Source: Aspidiotus rigidus
Taxonomy: Eukaryota > Arthropoda > Insecta > Hemiptera > Diaspididae
Assembly: GCA_035079385.1 (NCBI GenBank)
Contig: JAVHKY010000011.1
Span: forward strand, 11,302,001-11,366,000
Direction of reading: 5' to 3'
Length of the DNA: 64,000 nt
The notes beneath the pieces were generated by a model that saw nothing but the letters and a program-made list of their open reading frames with translations, did no database searches and was not told the DNA's origin. Every line of letters starts with the position of its first letter. The stretch's first letter is position 1. The translations under genes and the position numbers were made by a program. This document shows positions 10,641 to 22,721 of the stretch, piece by piece.

Positions 10641-11065
10641 TCTGTTTAAAACATGTTGGAAATTGATATTTTTCCTTCAACGTTTAAAACAATATTTTAA
10701 ACATGTTTAAAACGGCATTTCTATAGAAATTTTTCATAATTTGTTGTTTTAAAAATGATGACCTTGCGCTTATTCAGGAATACAATGCTTTAAACGAAAT
10801 TATTTTAAACAGTGCATGTTTTGAACATGTTTTAAACGTAGGAATTCGAGAAAAAGCGTTTTAAAGTTGGATGACACGTTATGAATTTAAAGTCACGCGC
10901 ACTCGCGTAAAAGAAAGCGTGAGTATCTAGGGAGAAAACCAGGAAAACCCCCGCAATAAGCGCAAGGTCATCATGTTTAAAACCACAAAATATGAAAAAC
11001 TTACATAGAAATTCCGTTTCAAACATTTAAGAAAAAATATCAATTTCCAACATGTTTTAAACAAG
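10640..11065. mobile_element. Inverted-repeat element rich in TTTAAA (MITE-like)
   Basis: Left arm 10644-10774 (gtttaaaacatgttgg ... gaccttgcgcttatt) is matched in reverse by right arm 10955-11062 (aataagcgcaaggtc ... ccaacatgttttaaac). The arms are imperfect; the left carries about 23 extra bases. The outer flanks are A/T homopolymers, so exact ends and a target duplication cannot be fixed. No coding capacity. Confidence 0.7.
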
Positions 11066-11084
11066 AAAAAAAATTTTAAACTGA

Positions 11085-12960
11085 AAGAAGGATGTCTGGC
11101 TCCTCGGTTATTCTACCTATTGACTGCACCAAGGCAAATTTTATTTCTCAAAACGATTTTTTTCCTTAGGTTCTTCGAATTAGTGCCGTTATCTTCTGCC
11201 CCCTATTCTTCAATCGACTGATGGAGTAACATCCCTGCTCGAGCTCGTGAGTTTTTGTGACGTCAAGCCCTAATCATTGTCTCTTCTCTATGGAGGTTCA
11301 TATCAGGAATCGTTCAAGTCGAAACGCCGTACTGGTGTAAATGAGCTTGATCGAGACATGAATTGAGAGTAAGCCACCACACCCTCAAACTCACAACCCA
11401 CCTAAGAAATACGAAGATTTCTTCTTCAAATTTTCCCAGTTGGCTAGTAACAGTAAATCTCTTATTGCATTCGCATTCTTCTCGTAAAGGGCAAATATCG
11501 ATATAGTTTTGGACCGACGACACAGCAAGGGAAAAGCAAAGTCAAACATCGACGACACAGAGACAACGATTTACACGAAAAACGTTTCACACACGTCGTC
11601 TATAACTACAAACAATTCGTACTGACGTATTACAGACTTGTGTGCAGCAGCAGGGTGCTGCTCCTGTGTTTGTATACGTATAAAGTTATCGCGCAGTCGA
11701 GGTGAAACAACGTATTTTATTCTCCAACTCTCAACGGTATTGTAAACAAGATCAGCAACTAAATTTCAATTTCCACCTAGCATATACACGTACTTTTCGT
11801 AGTCGCCATTCTTTCTCGCACCATGCCTCGCATCCCCTCGTTAAGATCAAACAGAATATATTTACGAGTTTTTGTCGGGTGATAGTTACTTTCGCACTCT
11901 ACGACATCAAACTTTGGAAATATTGTACACATCGACCTGAAAGCATCTTATGGTTTTCTTCTCGCCCCGCGGGCTTCGCAAAGTAGAGTAGAGAGTGACG
12001 GTGACGATAAACAGCCTCGTCATCTATCGATCTCGTGATTCAAATTTTGGTTCTTCTTGAATTTTGATGAATTGCAACGTATGGAAATCGTGACAGGGGG
12101 ATTCTTATGAAGCACTAGGTGAAGGAGGGGTATAAAAACAAAGAATTAGTACACATTCTTTTTGGTTCGTCTTTCAGAAGAGGCTCTTTTTGAAAACATG
12201 ATTCGATAGCGTTTCATTATAATCGTACAACTCTTTCAGCGTATTTTTGTCATTAGAAAACCAAAATAACAAAATACCATTCCATCTCACCTCTATGCTG
12301 ATTGTTGAGAAAGGAAAACGGTAATAGGAATTTTAGATTCACTATATCACCAATTTAAGATCCCGTGGTTCAGCGATGTTGAGCACTTTTGGTCAAATTT
12401 CTTGAGCTTGAAGGAATACTCGCTAAGCCAGAACACATTTTTTGCAGCAGTCGTGTACTTTGGCTCTAGTATTTTGTTCAGTATTGGTGTCGCTGCCCAA
12501 ATTATATTTTCAAGTACCTGGCAATATTGCAACAGAGTATTAGGGCTAGCAGGGGGCTAATAGAACGATTGGGCAAGATGGAGTTCAATAATTATAATGT
12601 GAATGAAGATTTCTATCCACGGTGAAGAAAGTCAACAATGTTACCAGATAGAAGGAAAGGACAAGGGAACTGAGTCGGAGTGCACAAGCTCAAGCTCAGT
12701 TGCGAACTGTGTGAAAGCATCTACATTAGTGAAACCGGAAGAAAGTTCAGGAAGATTGTTTAGTGCAATGAAAAACAGCACAATGGTGGAAGAATATTTG
12801 AAGTCGTACACGTAGGAAACCCGACAGAAACCAGAAAACTCTATAAAAAGAGAAAGATTGCAAGTACAAAGAGAAGAAAGAAACTTGCTCCCAACTTAGT
12901 TGATTAAAGTTGCCTTCATTAACTGTGTCAATTGGAGAGTAAAAATTATTTTGCCTGCTT
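11085..12960. other. Intergenic; no gene supported
   Basis: Mostly unique-looking sequence with CG dinucleotides (11500-12060). Short open frames on either strand (for example 12347-12532 minus and 12603-12815 plus) show no recognisable domain, splice context or homologue within the window. Confidence 0.35.
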
Positions 12961-12964
12961 GGGG

Positions 12965-13545
12965 TCAACATGTTGCCAAATTGTGGCCGACATCTAACCA
13001 ACATGTGGACAATATGTTGGTGATATGTTGCCAACATGTTGCCGGCATGTGACCAACATGTTGCCATGTAGCCGACATGTTGCCACATAAAACTGACATG
13101 TTGCCATGTAGCCGACATGTTGCCAACTGACATGTTGCCGACATGCTGCCAACATGTTGTCAATATGTGACCAACATGTAGCCGATATGTAGGCGATATG
13201 TTGCCGACATGTGACTAACATGTCTCCGACATCCAGCCAATATGCTTCCGACAAGTGGGCGACATGTGACCAACATGTGACTGACATGTTATCAATACAT
13301 TGCCGACATGTTTCCAACATGTAACTGACATTTTGCCTACAAGTGGCGAACATGTTGCCGATACGTGGCCGATATGTTGTGGACATGTTGCCGTTATGTT
13401 GCCGATATGTGGCCGACATGTTGCCAATATATTGCCAACATATTGCCGACATGTGGCCAATATGTTGCTGATATGAGGCTAACGTGTTGACACAATGTGG
13501 TCGACATGTTGACAAAATATGGCCAACATGGGAACATACAAGGAT
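12965..13545. repeat. Minisatellite of roughly 12-bp period (CGACATGTTGCC-like)
   Basis: About 45 copies of a variable unit such as gccgacatgttg / accaacatgt, each holding the palindrome ACATGT or ATATGT. Because the period is often a multiple of three, several overlapping minus-strand frames stay open for 70-173 codons (repeats of HVGNMSATC-like peptides). Three frames being open at once argues for a non-coding satellite. Confidence 0.9.
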
Positions 13546-13549
13546 TTTG

Positions 13550-16500
13550 TTTTGTTAGGAAAATTCCCACTCTCGCTATAGATGGTGGAAGGATCGTCAC
13601 CAACAATACCTACACCAACACTACTTACATCAACGACAACACGTACAAAAACACCAAAAACATAACCAACACCAAGTGCACCAAGATCATGAAGAGGAAT
13701 ACTCACTAAGAGTAAAAAAGATAAGTACAAAAACCCAATAAAATTACACTACCGAGCGCTTTTGGCTAAACAGCCATTCTCGAGGTATAGAAGACGACTC
13801 CCAACACCATCTATACTATAACCAACAACAACACACCAATTTTCATCCCTGGATAGAGTTTATGCCCTCTCTTATCATATGTAGGTTGGAAGTTGACATT
13901 TTTTCCAAGCCCCATGTTTTTCCGACCGTACCCGGCCTTCTTTCCCCCTCTTGAACAGTGTAATTACATTTGGCTACAAAAGATTATTTGGCTTGGTGAT
14001 TGGACGAGAGGAACAGAACAAACCAATAAGATGAATGGAGACGCAGCACATAAGTTGAAGTGTGAAGTAATCACAACGTGGCATTGAAGGAGTTCCAATG
14101 CAATATCGCAAGCATTGCGGGGACGCAAATCCTGTTTAGCGTTGGGTCCGTACCCTCGGCTGTTTTTAGGTCCTGCAGATAAACGTCATCAAGCCTCCTC
14201 CCCATATGTACGTCCCAGTCTAAAATTGAAATCTCTTCATGTCCCTAACGTAGGTCAAGTTTTTCTAAGGCAAGGCCAATGAGCTATTTTTCCGCTCTCC
14301 CTGGGATATGGGTCGAAAAAGTTCCAAATCTCTCCTCTAAATCATAGTTTTCAATATCATTAGCCCTCGCAAGAGAAAATTGTTCCGGTGCCTTGCAGTG
14401 GCGGCGTGAGATTTTCGGGGGCCCAAGGCAGAGAGTTATTGAGTCCAGTTACGTTTATTAATACTTTTTGTGAGAGTGAAATAGACTTATTATTTCCTTC
14501 TGATGAATGTGGCGCTCCCAATATCACGAGGCTCAAGGTGTACGCCTTGGTCAACTTGTCCTCACGCCATCACTGATGGCTTGCTACTCGCAAATGAATT
14601 ATTTTGGGAAAACAGATATCATGTTACATCTTGCAAGGAGGGAGAGGGTGACAGATAGCGAAGTTCGGAATGATAGGGGTGAAGCAAGGACCTAGAATTC
14701 GTCAGAACAGCCGGCTCAATTCGTTGACTACTTGACAGGTCTGTAGATTGACCTGTCCGGAGATTTAGATTTTGATTTCGACAATCAACTGGGTTAGTTA
14801 AGTCTCTCTTCTCTCACGTTATACAATTCAAACGTAGAAATTTCTTCAATTGGGGTCACAGTTTCAAGTGAGTTATTTTTTTGTCGCTTATTATTAAAAA
14901 AATCTCGCCCTTTGGTAAAGTGAATTGGAGCTTCCGTATTTTCATATAAGAGGAAAGTTTCAGAATGTCAGATGACATCTCGCTGAGTTAATTGTGACAG
15001 TTGTTCGTTTGTATATAATATCATGACAAAAAATATTGTAGCAACGGAAGCGTCCTCCACTATGGAAAACTACAATCCGTTGTATTTACGCGCATATACG
15101 TCTTTCATCACATGTAAGCAAAATTATTCCTCGCGTCCGCGGTATTTTCGTAAACTTCATTTTTCGCATTGCGACAAGTACTCACGTCAGTACATACTGT
15201 ACGATTACTCTACACAACATTGTATAGGGCGGCAAAATTATTGCGCAACATCGACGTCTCTCTGTGGTGGCAGAAAATCGACGCGACAAAGACGACATCG
15301 AGTTAAGAACGGTAAAGGCTATCAACGTGCCGCCACATCCGTATTGCACGAAAAGGCTGCAGAGAGTGGTATTTACACGGGCTTTACACGGTGACACTGG
15401 GTGAAAAGGGATGTGTTGACAAGTTTGTTACTTGTCAGGTCCCTGTTCATCGTTCGTGTATGTCGAGCGTCTCGCGCTTCTTCGTTCTACGCTCCCTTCT
15501 CATTTTCCCGAACAAATAGGGATTATTATACTTTACAGTAATGGGATTAGCAAAGATCTGCGAGCTGTCTGTATTTTCACGTGTGCAGAAAAACGAGAGA
15601 GGGTGAGCGTGGTGAACGATGGTTGGACGTAGTGCGTACGTTATTTCGAAGAAACTTTTGCAAAATTTAGATACCCCTGAAATTAATACCGTTTACGTCG
15701 ATCCATCATGCGAGATGTATTGCGACTGAAGAAGAGTGCCACTGCCGAATGACGAAGACGAAACGTATATGAGGAAAAATAAGAGTAGGTTAACTCTGAC
15801 GTTTTATTCGAAACTTTTTCCTTCCTTTTACGTAAACGACGCATTATTAATTATGTTAACGCGTTCCCAAAGGCCGTTCGTTGGTTCAATGGAAAGTAAG
15901 AATGTAAAATGGTCTGGAGATCGGAGTTATTTTTTGAAAGGAAGCGTGTCCGTATTTCGTTCTGTGTTGTATGCCGGAGAGCGCGGCTGATACAACCCGC
16001 AACACGAATACGTTGATAAAATTGTCTACAACGCACGCCGAATAAAGCGGTAATCATATTGAAATACATCATAAATTTCGTACTCCAGAAGGAATGAAAC
16101 TGCAGTCATCTGAATAAAAGTGCCTATATTACTGTTGATTGTTAGTCATTATAACCCAGAGAAATTATAGAAACTCTCGAGAGGAAGGAAGAAGTAAAAA
16201 TTGACTTGGGGAAAAAAATCAGAAGCCAACATGTCTCATCTACAGACACGTGGGGTAGCATCTATACACTTCAATGTATTTCAGGTAAATCGCTAACTTT
16301 CTCAGCTCGTTAGCTCTCATTCTTAGCCTTGAACAGTCCTTTTTAGTACACTGTAAGTAGCTCAAGAGCGGTCCCATTCTTAACCTGAAGTGTTGGGCTG
16401 ATTGGCTCCCTCGTTCCATTCGCTCGCCTGAACAGTACAGTAAAGGCCTATGATGAGCCTCGTATAGGTTTATGACGTCATACCACGCCCTACCTTCTGT

Positions 16501-17370
16501 CTTTCGACCTAGTTTACTGCATATTGGGAATATGTTAGCCTAAGTAGCTAAGCCTGAGTTTTTTTTTGAGCAATGCCCTCCGGCATTCCTCAGATGCCCT
16601 CATCGAATCATGTGACCGCCTTTTACCACAAGAGGGGATACATTGTATTGGGGGTGAGGGGATACACAAATCACTATTAACATAGCTCATCCCTCCTCTT
16701 ATGTACCAAAGGTTTTTCAAAGGGAGCGATGAGGGGATCAATATGCCTAAGGCTAAATTTTGTCTCTTACTAATGAACGGATTGGTTATTTTTAGGTATT
16801 GTGTGGATTCGTACGCTCAAGGCCTTATTCTGAAGGCTAATCAATTGTGGTATCAGATCTTAAATGATTCTTATAATATTAATAATCAAGAAAAATCTGC
16901 TTATTTGAATGATTCTGTTGGTAAGTACTGAGCTCCATGTCTTCTTTCTGCAGTCCATCTACACCATGCACTTCCTGGTGATATCAGGGTGATATCACCA
17001 GAGTTGGTTGTCTGATCGATTAGCCCGCTGACTTACACGGTCTTCTATAGGTTTAGATAGGTTCATGTCATCCGGATTCTCTATCTCTCTCGTGCACTGT
17101 GTGTTTCATTGCTCTGTAGCAGCTCTGTTGGATCCGTGAGATACGTCACAAACCCATCAGGACTGTCTCATACCGCTGGCCTTCCGTGTGCACAATTCAA
17201 GACGTGTTTTACATCCAAATTCACATGAGGCAGATCTTGGTTTCCTGTCCTTGTCCTATACGTAAGCTGCAAAGCTGCCATAACCAGCCAGCGCCATGCT
17301 CAGAATGTAACTTGTTGGGTTTCTATGTTATTTTGCAAGCGGCATCGGCTTATTTATCGATTTTCATTTT
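13550..17370. other. Mixed intergenic sequence; no gene supported
   Basis: 13550-14100 includes a low-complexity ACCAACACC-rich tract. 14390-14700 contains dispersed-repeat-like pieces (gcagtggcggcgtgag). 14800-16080 is unique, CG-containing intergenic DNA. 16330-16560 carries a transposon-like tag (ccctcgttccattcgctcgc) related to tags near 30000 and 48930. No open frame with a recognisable domain was found. Confidence 0.35.
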
Positions 17371-17379
17371 TTTATCGAT

Positions 17380-18200
17380 TCATTTCTCAGCATTCAACTG
17401 CATCGGCATCAGCAGGTGGCTAACAGCGCTTTCTTCTTCTCTGAGGCCCACGAAATAGCTCTTGCAGCTATCGCCCATTATGACAGTTGCTGGAAGGTAC
17501 GATAACGTGCGATACAGGCGCCCGTAACACAGCGCCATTAGGCGATGCGTGTGGTCAAAATATTTGCTATAATACTGGATGTCGATTCGATGTGCCCAGC
17601 ATGCACTGGCGTTCATCAGTTGTGTACCTTATGTGCCACTCAGAATTATCCGACGCTATACCCGAACATGTTTATAGCTATAGAGCAGAGTTTCGGCATC
17701 AGTACAGCTGCTCTTTTATACATGACCTGAAGGTGACTCAGCCAAATCAGGCCTTCATCTCATATTACACTAAGATACTTGAAGGATCCACCTCGCCTGT
17801 AGCTACTGCATTATCATGTTGTAGCCAAGGTTCAACAGGAGAGGGCCAACTACACTCCCCTGGGGGCATCCTTATCGAGTTTCTTCTCTGCGCAGCCATA
17901 CCTTACAGTCCGATTGCTTAGGTAGCTGCCATATATCCTCAGCAAATACTATGGGCTGGCGTATCTCCTTAGTACATTTAGGATGTGTGGCCACAGCAAG
18001 TGGTTGAATGCCCCCTTTATATCGAGGGACACAGCAGCAATCACTCGTCCCGATTTCCTCATTTTCGCCATACTCTTCACCCCTGCGATGCAGTCTTCGC
18101 AGTTGCGGCCCTTGCGGAAGCAATATTGTGAATTAGAGATTGTCTCTTCCGCAATCTGCTCCGTGCGGTTAACAGTGCACCCCTCCAGGGTTTTTCCCAA
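17380..18200 (-). pseudogene. Decayed non-LTR retrotransposon reverse transcriptase fragment (R1-like)
   Basis: Reading leftward from 18200, the RT core is visible: NRTEQIAEETISNSQYCFRKGR, then VSLDIKGAFNHLLWPHIL, the catalytic-palm A block. After frameshifts and stops, 17380-17760 gives peptides typical of the region after the RT (KRAAVLMPKLCSIAINMFGY, YASACWAHR). Several frame changes show that it is dead. The catalytic DD box is not seen; that part appears to be deleted. Confidence 0.8.
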
Positions 18201-18439
18201 AATGAGCTGAAACTAAGTTAGTGTAGTATATTGGACGCTAACTTATACTGTAACAAGCGTCGCAATTTTCCCAAATCCCGAGAGGATAGACTAATATTCC
18301 TGAGCCAATATGCGGGTATTTCTGCGTCCATGAGGGCCCCCCAAAAACTCACGGGTTCTTTAACGGAGTTAAATGAGCGGTGGCAAGGAACCTGTTTTAC
18401 GGTGCACGCGGGATTTGAAAGATGTAGATTGTGACGTCA

Positions 18440-19348
18440 CATGCCCGGAATTTGAAGCTGTATATAATAGAAGGGAACCTAAAAAAACTGATCTATGACG
18501 TCATCAGATTGTGATGTCACAGGCCCCACTGCGTAAGCTATATATGATAGGAGGGTCTTGGAAAATTTTCGAGCTCCTGCTTTGCCGACTGGCTGTACGG
18601 CGGACGTTTTTTTCGAAAAACGCCCCGATAATGAGGGGTGGCAGGAACCTGTTTTAACAGGGAACCTGTTCTATGGGTGTTTGTTTGATGAATTTGCCGT
18701 GCGCCGTTCGCCGTCCGGCAAAACCTAGAAAAATTTTGACTCCTATTATATATAGCTTGGAGGATGAAATTTTTCTAAACAGAAAAATTTGAATTCTATT
18801 GTATATAGCTCGAGAGTCAAAATTTTTCGAACTCCCCCTCCTATCATATATAGCTCGAGAGTCAGAATTTTTCCAAGTCCCCCTCCCCTCCGTGACATCA
18901 CTGACCTCGGGTCGCTCGCGGACGAAAATTTCCTGAAAGTAACAAAGGGATAGCGGATTCATCGCTCAAAATTTTGCGTACATGTGCGTGCGGACCTCTT
19001 TCACAGGCAACCTGTTTTATGGAGGGTTTTTAACAGGGAACCTGTTTTGGGGGGGTATTTGGGAAAATCGCCGTGCGCCGTCCGCCGTGTGCCGTCTGCT
19101 TAGAGAAATTTCGATCTCCGAGGTACATATGATAGGAAGGAGACTTAGAAAACTTTTGACGCTTGAGCTATACATGATAGGAGTCAAAATTTTTCCAAGT
19201 TTTTTGCCGGACGGCGCACGGCAAAATTCTCAAAAAAAAATCCATAGAATAGGCTCCCTGTTAAAATTTTGACTCCCATCATATATAGCTGAAGGGTCGA
19301 CATTTTTCTAAGTCTCCATCCTATCATATATGTATAGCTCGAGATTCG
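18440..19348. repeat. Composite dispersed repeat (45-bp monomers, AACAGG hairpin block, CGCCGTCCG block)
   Basis: Contains the block aacagggaacctgttttatg (18655-18676, 18999-19021, 19029-19048), followed by ttgccgtgcgccg and gccgtccg strings. It also holds 45-bp monomers (atatatagctcgagagtc, aaaatttttc, aagtccccctc) in both orientations, and TGACGTCA palindromes near 18430-18520. No genes. Confidence 0.85.
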
Positions 19349-19862
19349 AGAAAATTCTTTTTTTTTTTTTTTATTTTATTTACAAATTTTAGTCATGAGG
19401 GTTGGGTGAGTTTTACCATTGGTTTTTCCTCACCCCCCTCATGACGAGCTCGTAACATACTATGTTCTGTATCTAGACTACACTAAAATACAAAGCAATA
19501 TTTTATTATGAAGAAAAGGTATATATATATTTTTTTTTTTATTATTCATTTGTTTACTTATTAATTGTTAGTATAGCATTTGTATGTTATTTTTATTTTT
19601 ATTGAAGTTATTATTATTTCTCTGTAATTTCTGTTTTTGTTTTGAGTATTTGTTTTATATATCTGTTGACTTAACCATGAATTTGTTTATCTTGTAGGCA
19701 TTTACCCAACTCTTCAGCTGCTGTAATATTGATTTCCTTTCTTATGTGTTCAAAGTTACTACATTTTAGGAAGGTATGATCTGGATCATCTTCAAAATTC
19801 AAACATTCCCTACATTTACTGTCTTTTATTATCTTAAATTTTTTTAAATAAGTTGCAGGGAC
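19349..19862 (-). mobile_element. 3' end of a LINE with zinc knuckle, inserted in the composite repeat
   Basis: On the minus strand, 19868-19671 encodes KKFKIIKDSKCRECLNFED, DPDHTFLKCSNFEHIRKE, the C-x2-C-x8-H-x4-C zinc knuckle found at the end of R1-like LINE ORF2. The T run at 19354-19370 would be its poly(A) tail. The flanks (gattcgagaaaattc and gactctcaaactatatt) join in an apparently empty site at 43070-43095, which supports an insertion spanning about 19349-19862. The 5' end is truncated. Confidence 0.75.
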
Positions 19863-20385
19863 TCTCAAACTATATTATACTAGGCTTATAGTGGCCTTCT
19901 TTATACTAGTTTTATTCAGGTCTAGACTTCCTTGAATCCTCAATACCAAATCCCATTTGACTCATGAAACAGGTTCCCTGCGTTCCTCGTTCAACTTCGT
20001 CAAGGAAGCCGTCGTTTTTTTTTGGGCATGCGGGATCTGAAAAATGTATGACCTCATTGGATTGTGACGTCACAAGCCTGACCCATGACGTCATCAAATT
20101 GGTACATCACCGGCTTGGACTCTGAAGCTACTTATGGTATGAGAAGGACTTGGACAAATTTCAACCTCCTACTGTATGTGATAGGAGGAGGATGTGGAAA
20201 TGAACTTTTTGACCTCAAAATTATTTAATGATAGGAGGGGGACTTGAACCTGCTATATACAATAGGAGGTCAACCTCTAAACGACCTTAAGGTTGCCGGC
20301 CAGCTGGACGGTGGACATTCTTTCCGATAAATTTCCCGATAAAACAGGTTCCTTTCATATCCCCTCCTATATTGAACGCATTTCT
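19863..20385. repeat. Composite dispersed repeat continuing after the LINE insertion
   Basis: Holds the TATTATACTAGGCTTATAG block, then the gactcatgaaacaggttccctg block, tgacgtcaca palindromes (20068-20100), and 45-bp monomers reversed (20130-20280). The same order of blocks recurs at 25830-26070, 43085-43240 and 52340-52500, and inverted at 41215-41480. Confidence 0.85.
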
Positions 20386-20389
20386 ATGT

Positions 20390-20670
20390 CGAGGTTAACG
20401 CCTGCGCAAAACTGATGCATTGCTATTGCTGACTCGATTATCCTCTTCAGCTTGATTCCAGCATCTGATATACAGCGTCCAGTTTGGAAACCGTATTGAC
20501 TACTTGGGATTCTATCTTTTTCCTTCAGATAGTACTCGAGTCAATTGGCTACCACTCTCTAAAGTTTGCCCACGTTGTCTAGCAGACGAAGTGCTCGAAA
20601 AGATGATGACAAGCCGGGTGGTTTATCCCTCTCTAGCCTGGCTTTCTTCCGCCGCACGAGGAACAGTAAA
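20390..20670 (-). pseudogene. LINE reverse transcriptase fragment (R1-like)
   Basis: On the minus strand: ERDKPPGLSSSFRALRLLDNVGKL, a stop, RVVAN, a stop, LEYYLKEKDRIPSSQYGFQTGR, then ISDAGIKLKRIIESAI and VNLDIE. This is the RT fingers/palm start (normally KPPG...RPI.LLD..GK and QYGFR.G). Two in-frame stops and both ends missing. Confidence 0.8.
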
Positions 20671-20779
20671 TAATTAAAATCGAGATTGTTGTCATAAAAT
20701 CTATCTTCAAAGCGAAGATAATTTCGTTGGGATAAGTTTTTTTTCAAATTGTTACAGTTGCTCGAAAACAAATTACTAC

Positions 20780-22640
20780 ATAATTATTCATACCTAGCAG
20801 AAAACTGACAATTAAATTTTTCCTTTTCGCTCATTAGTATTTCGTTTTTCAGACCGGTCCTCTGTAATCTCTTCGGTGCATTCTATTATAATCTCTTCGG
20901 TACAAAACAACGAATTTCACCCTACACTTTAACAATTATCCGACATAAAATTGCGAACCTTTAATTACTAAGCTAGTACCTTCATCAAAGGCGAATGAAT
21001 ACCACGGAGATAAATCTGTCGAAATGATTTTGCATAAGATTACTCACGTAATAACATGAAAGGGTAGAAAGAAAAAAATACACCGCGTACACCCAGTCTT
21101 TGTATTCGGTAATACGCGGATTATAAAAAGATAACCGCAAACCGAGACGGATTAGCGAGTTCGCGTACATCGCAAACCGGTACCAATTTACCTCTCGAGG
21201 TGAAAACGACAAATATGACAGATGACGTACTAATCTACTAATCCTCGGCGAATTTCAAATTAGCTTTGACAGTCAGTCGCGACTAAAATGTGACGCGATA
21301 ATCCTACCGCAGACTTTGACATCAGTCTACACTATACAACATAGAGTTAGTTCTAAAAAAATAAGCGATGGTGAATGTTTTTGAAAATGCTACACGGAGG
21401 GTGGTGGATAACTAATTCGTTGATTAATCTGCGCAGAATGGGGCACGACCAGCGCGTCCTCCTGGGGTCCTAGTTAGTGGCTTTAGCTAGCGAGCACTTG
21501 TACGTCGTACTTGTGTACGTCAAACGCGTATAAAAGATGATCGCAGAAGACACGGCTGAAATACGTATATAATATTAAAACGTTCGTTAGTCATTTATCA
21601 TGAAATCAAGTTTGATATTGCCTTTGTTACAATATTGGAAGCGACGACGACGTTGACGTTCCGGGCAAATGACATTTTTCCATTAATGTACAACAAAAAG
21701 GATAAAAATATGCCGCCTCCCATCAACGTTCCGCGCTATGATACCTGTGTACCAACTCATGTATCAGGTGATTGTACACTCCCCTCACTTTGCTATAGCC
21801 ACGAAAACTCAACCGAAAAAGCTCCTTTTGATTGATGGTTGTCAACCTATTAACTCAAATTTAGCACCACGCATACGACGAATACTTTATATAAGTCTAA
21901 GAACGTGTACAGTTCAGTAACGTGATAATGCCGCCTTGTCTTTTTAGCTCGACCCACGATTCGAAAATCCGTTGTTAATGTTTTACCGCAAGGTGACACT
22001 GATGATCCGACTATCATCTTTTAGGGATTACACGAGAGATTTTCGCGCATTTAACGCACGCTGCACGTTATTTGTAAGTTTTAGCAAAGTGTAGCGCTTT
22101 TATTTGTATTCGATTAGCAGTTTATAAGCGCGTTAGTACGAAAAACGTGACCAAACTAATATAAAAAGTAATCGTATACCGAGTCGAATGTTCGCCTTCG
22201 AAAACGCTTTGCGGATGAAACGCCGGGGATATCGCGCTCTCCGAATATTGTATGCACAACACTGCTACGGATTTCGCAAAGTATTGCGCACGATAACGTT
22301 GAAATGATGCGGTTTCGAAACGAAATTGATAAAATGTTCTTTGTAAGAAATTTCCGCAACTTTAGTTTTACTCGATATTTCAAATTAGAAGGATTATACA
22401 TGAGTTGTTGGCTACCATTTTATCGTAAAGTTGCATTATCTCGCTTCGAAGTACTTCTTCAGTTTGGGGATAATATGGTATAGTAAGAAATTGCAACGAG
22501 TCTTCAAGGGCTGTGGAAGCAAGAAATATTATGAACGATTCGATTTCAGGTATAATCAGATTTATTTCAAGTCCCCACCTATACCCCCTTCATGTATATA
22601 TCTATGATCGCAATTTCAATGTGGAGACCCTGTTCTACGG
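20780..22640. other. Unique intergenic island; no gene supported
   Basis: Contains CG-rich words and no dispersed repeats between about 20850 and 22540. Open frames at 20985-21212 and 22156-22401 (minus) have no recognisable domain. It may hold regulatory DNA, but nothing specific can be shown. Confidence 0.35.
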
Positions 22641-22721
22641 CTATTTGACTAAACAATCTCTAAAATGGGGTGGGAGCGATGAAGTAAGGACTTGCGTGAC
22701 CAAAATCTCTGATTATCCCAT

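Noticed and set aside
12747..13606. Overlapping minus-strand frames up to 173 aa
   Set aside because: They come from a 12-bp-period satellite; several frames are open simultaneously.
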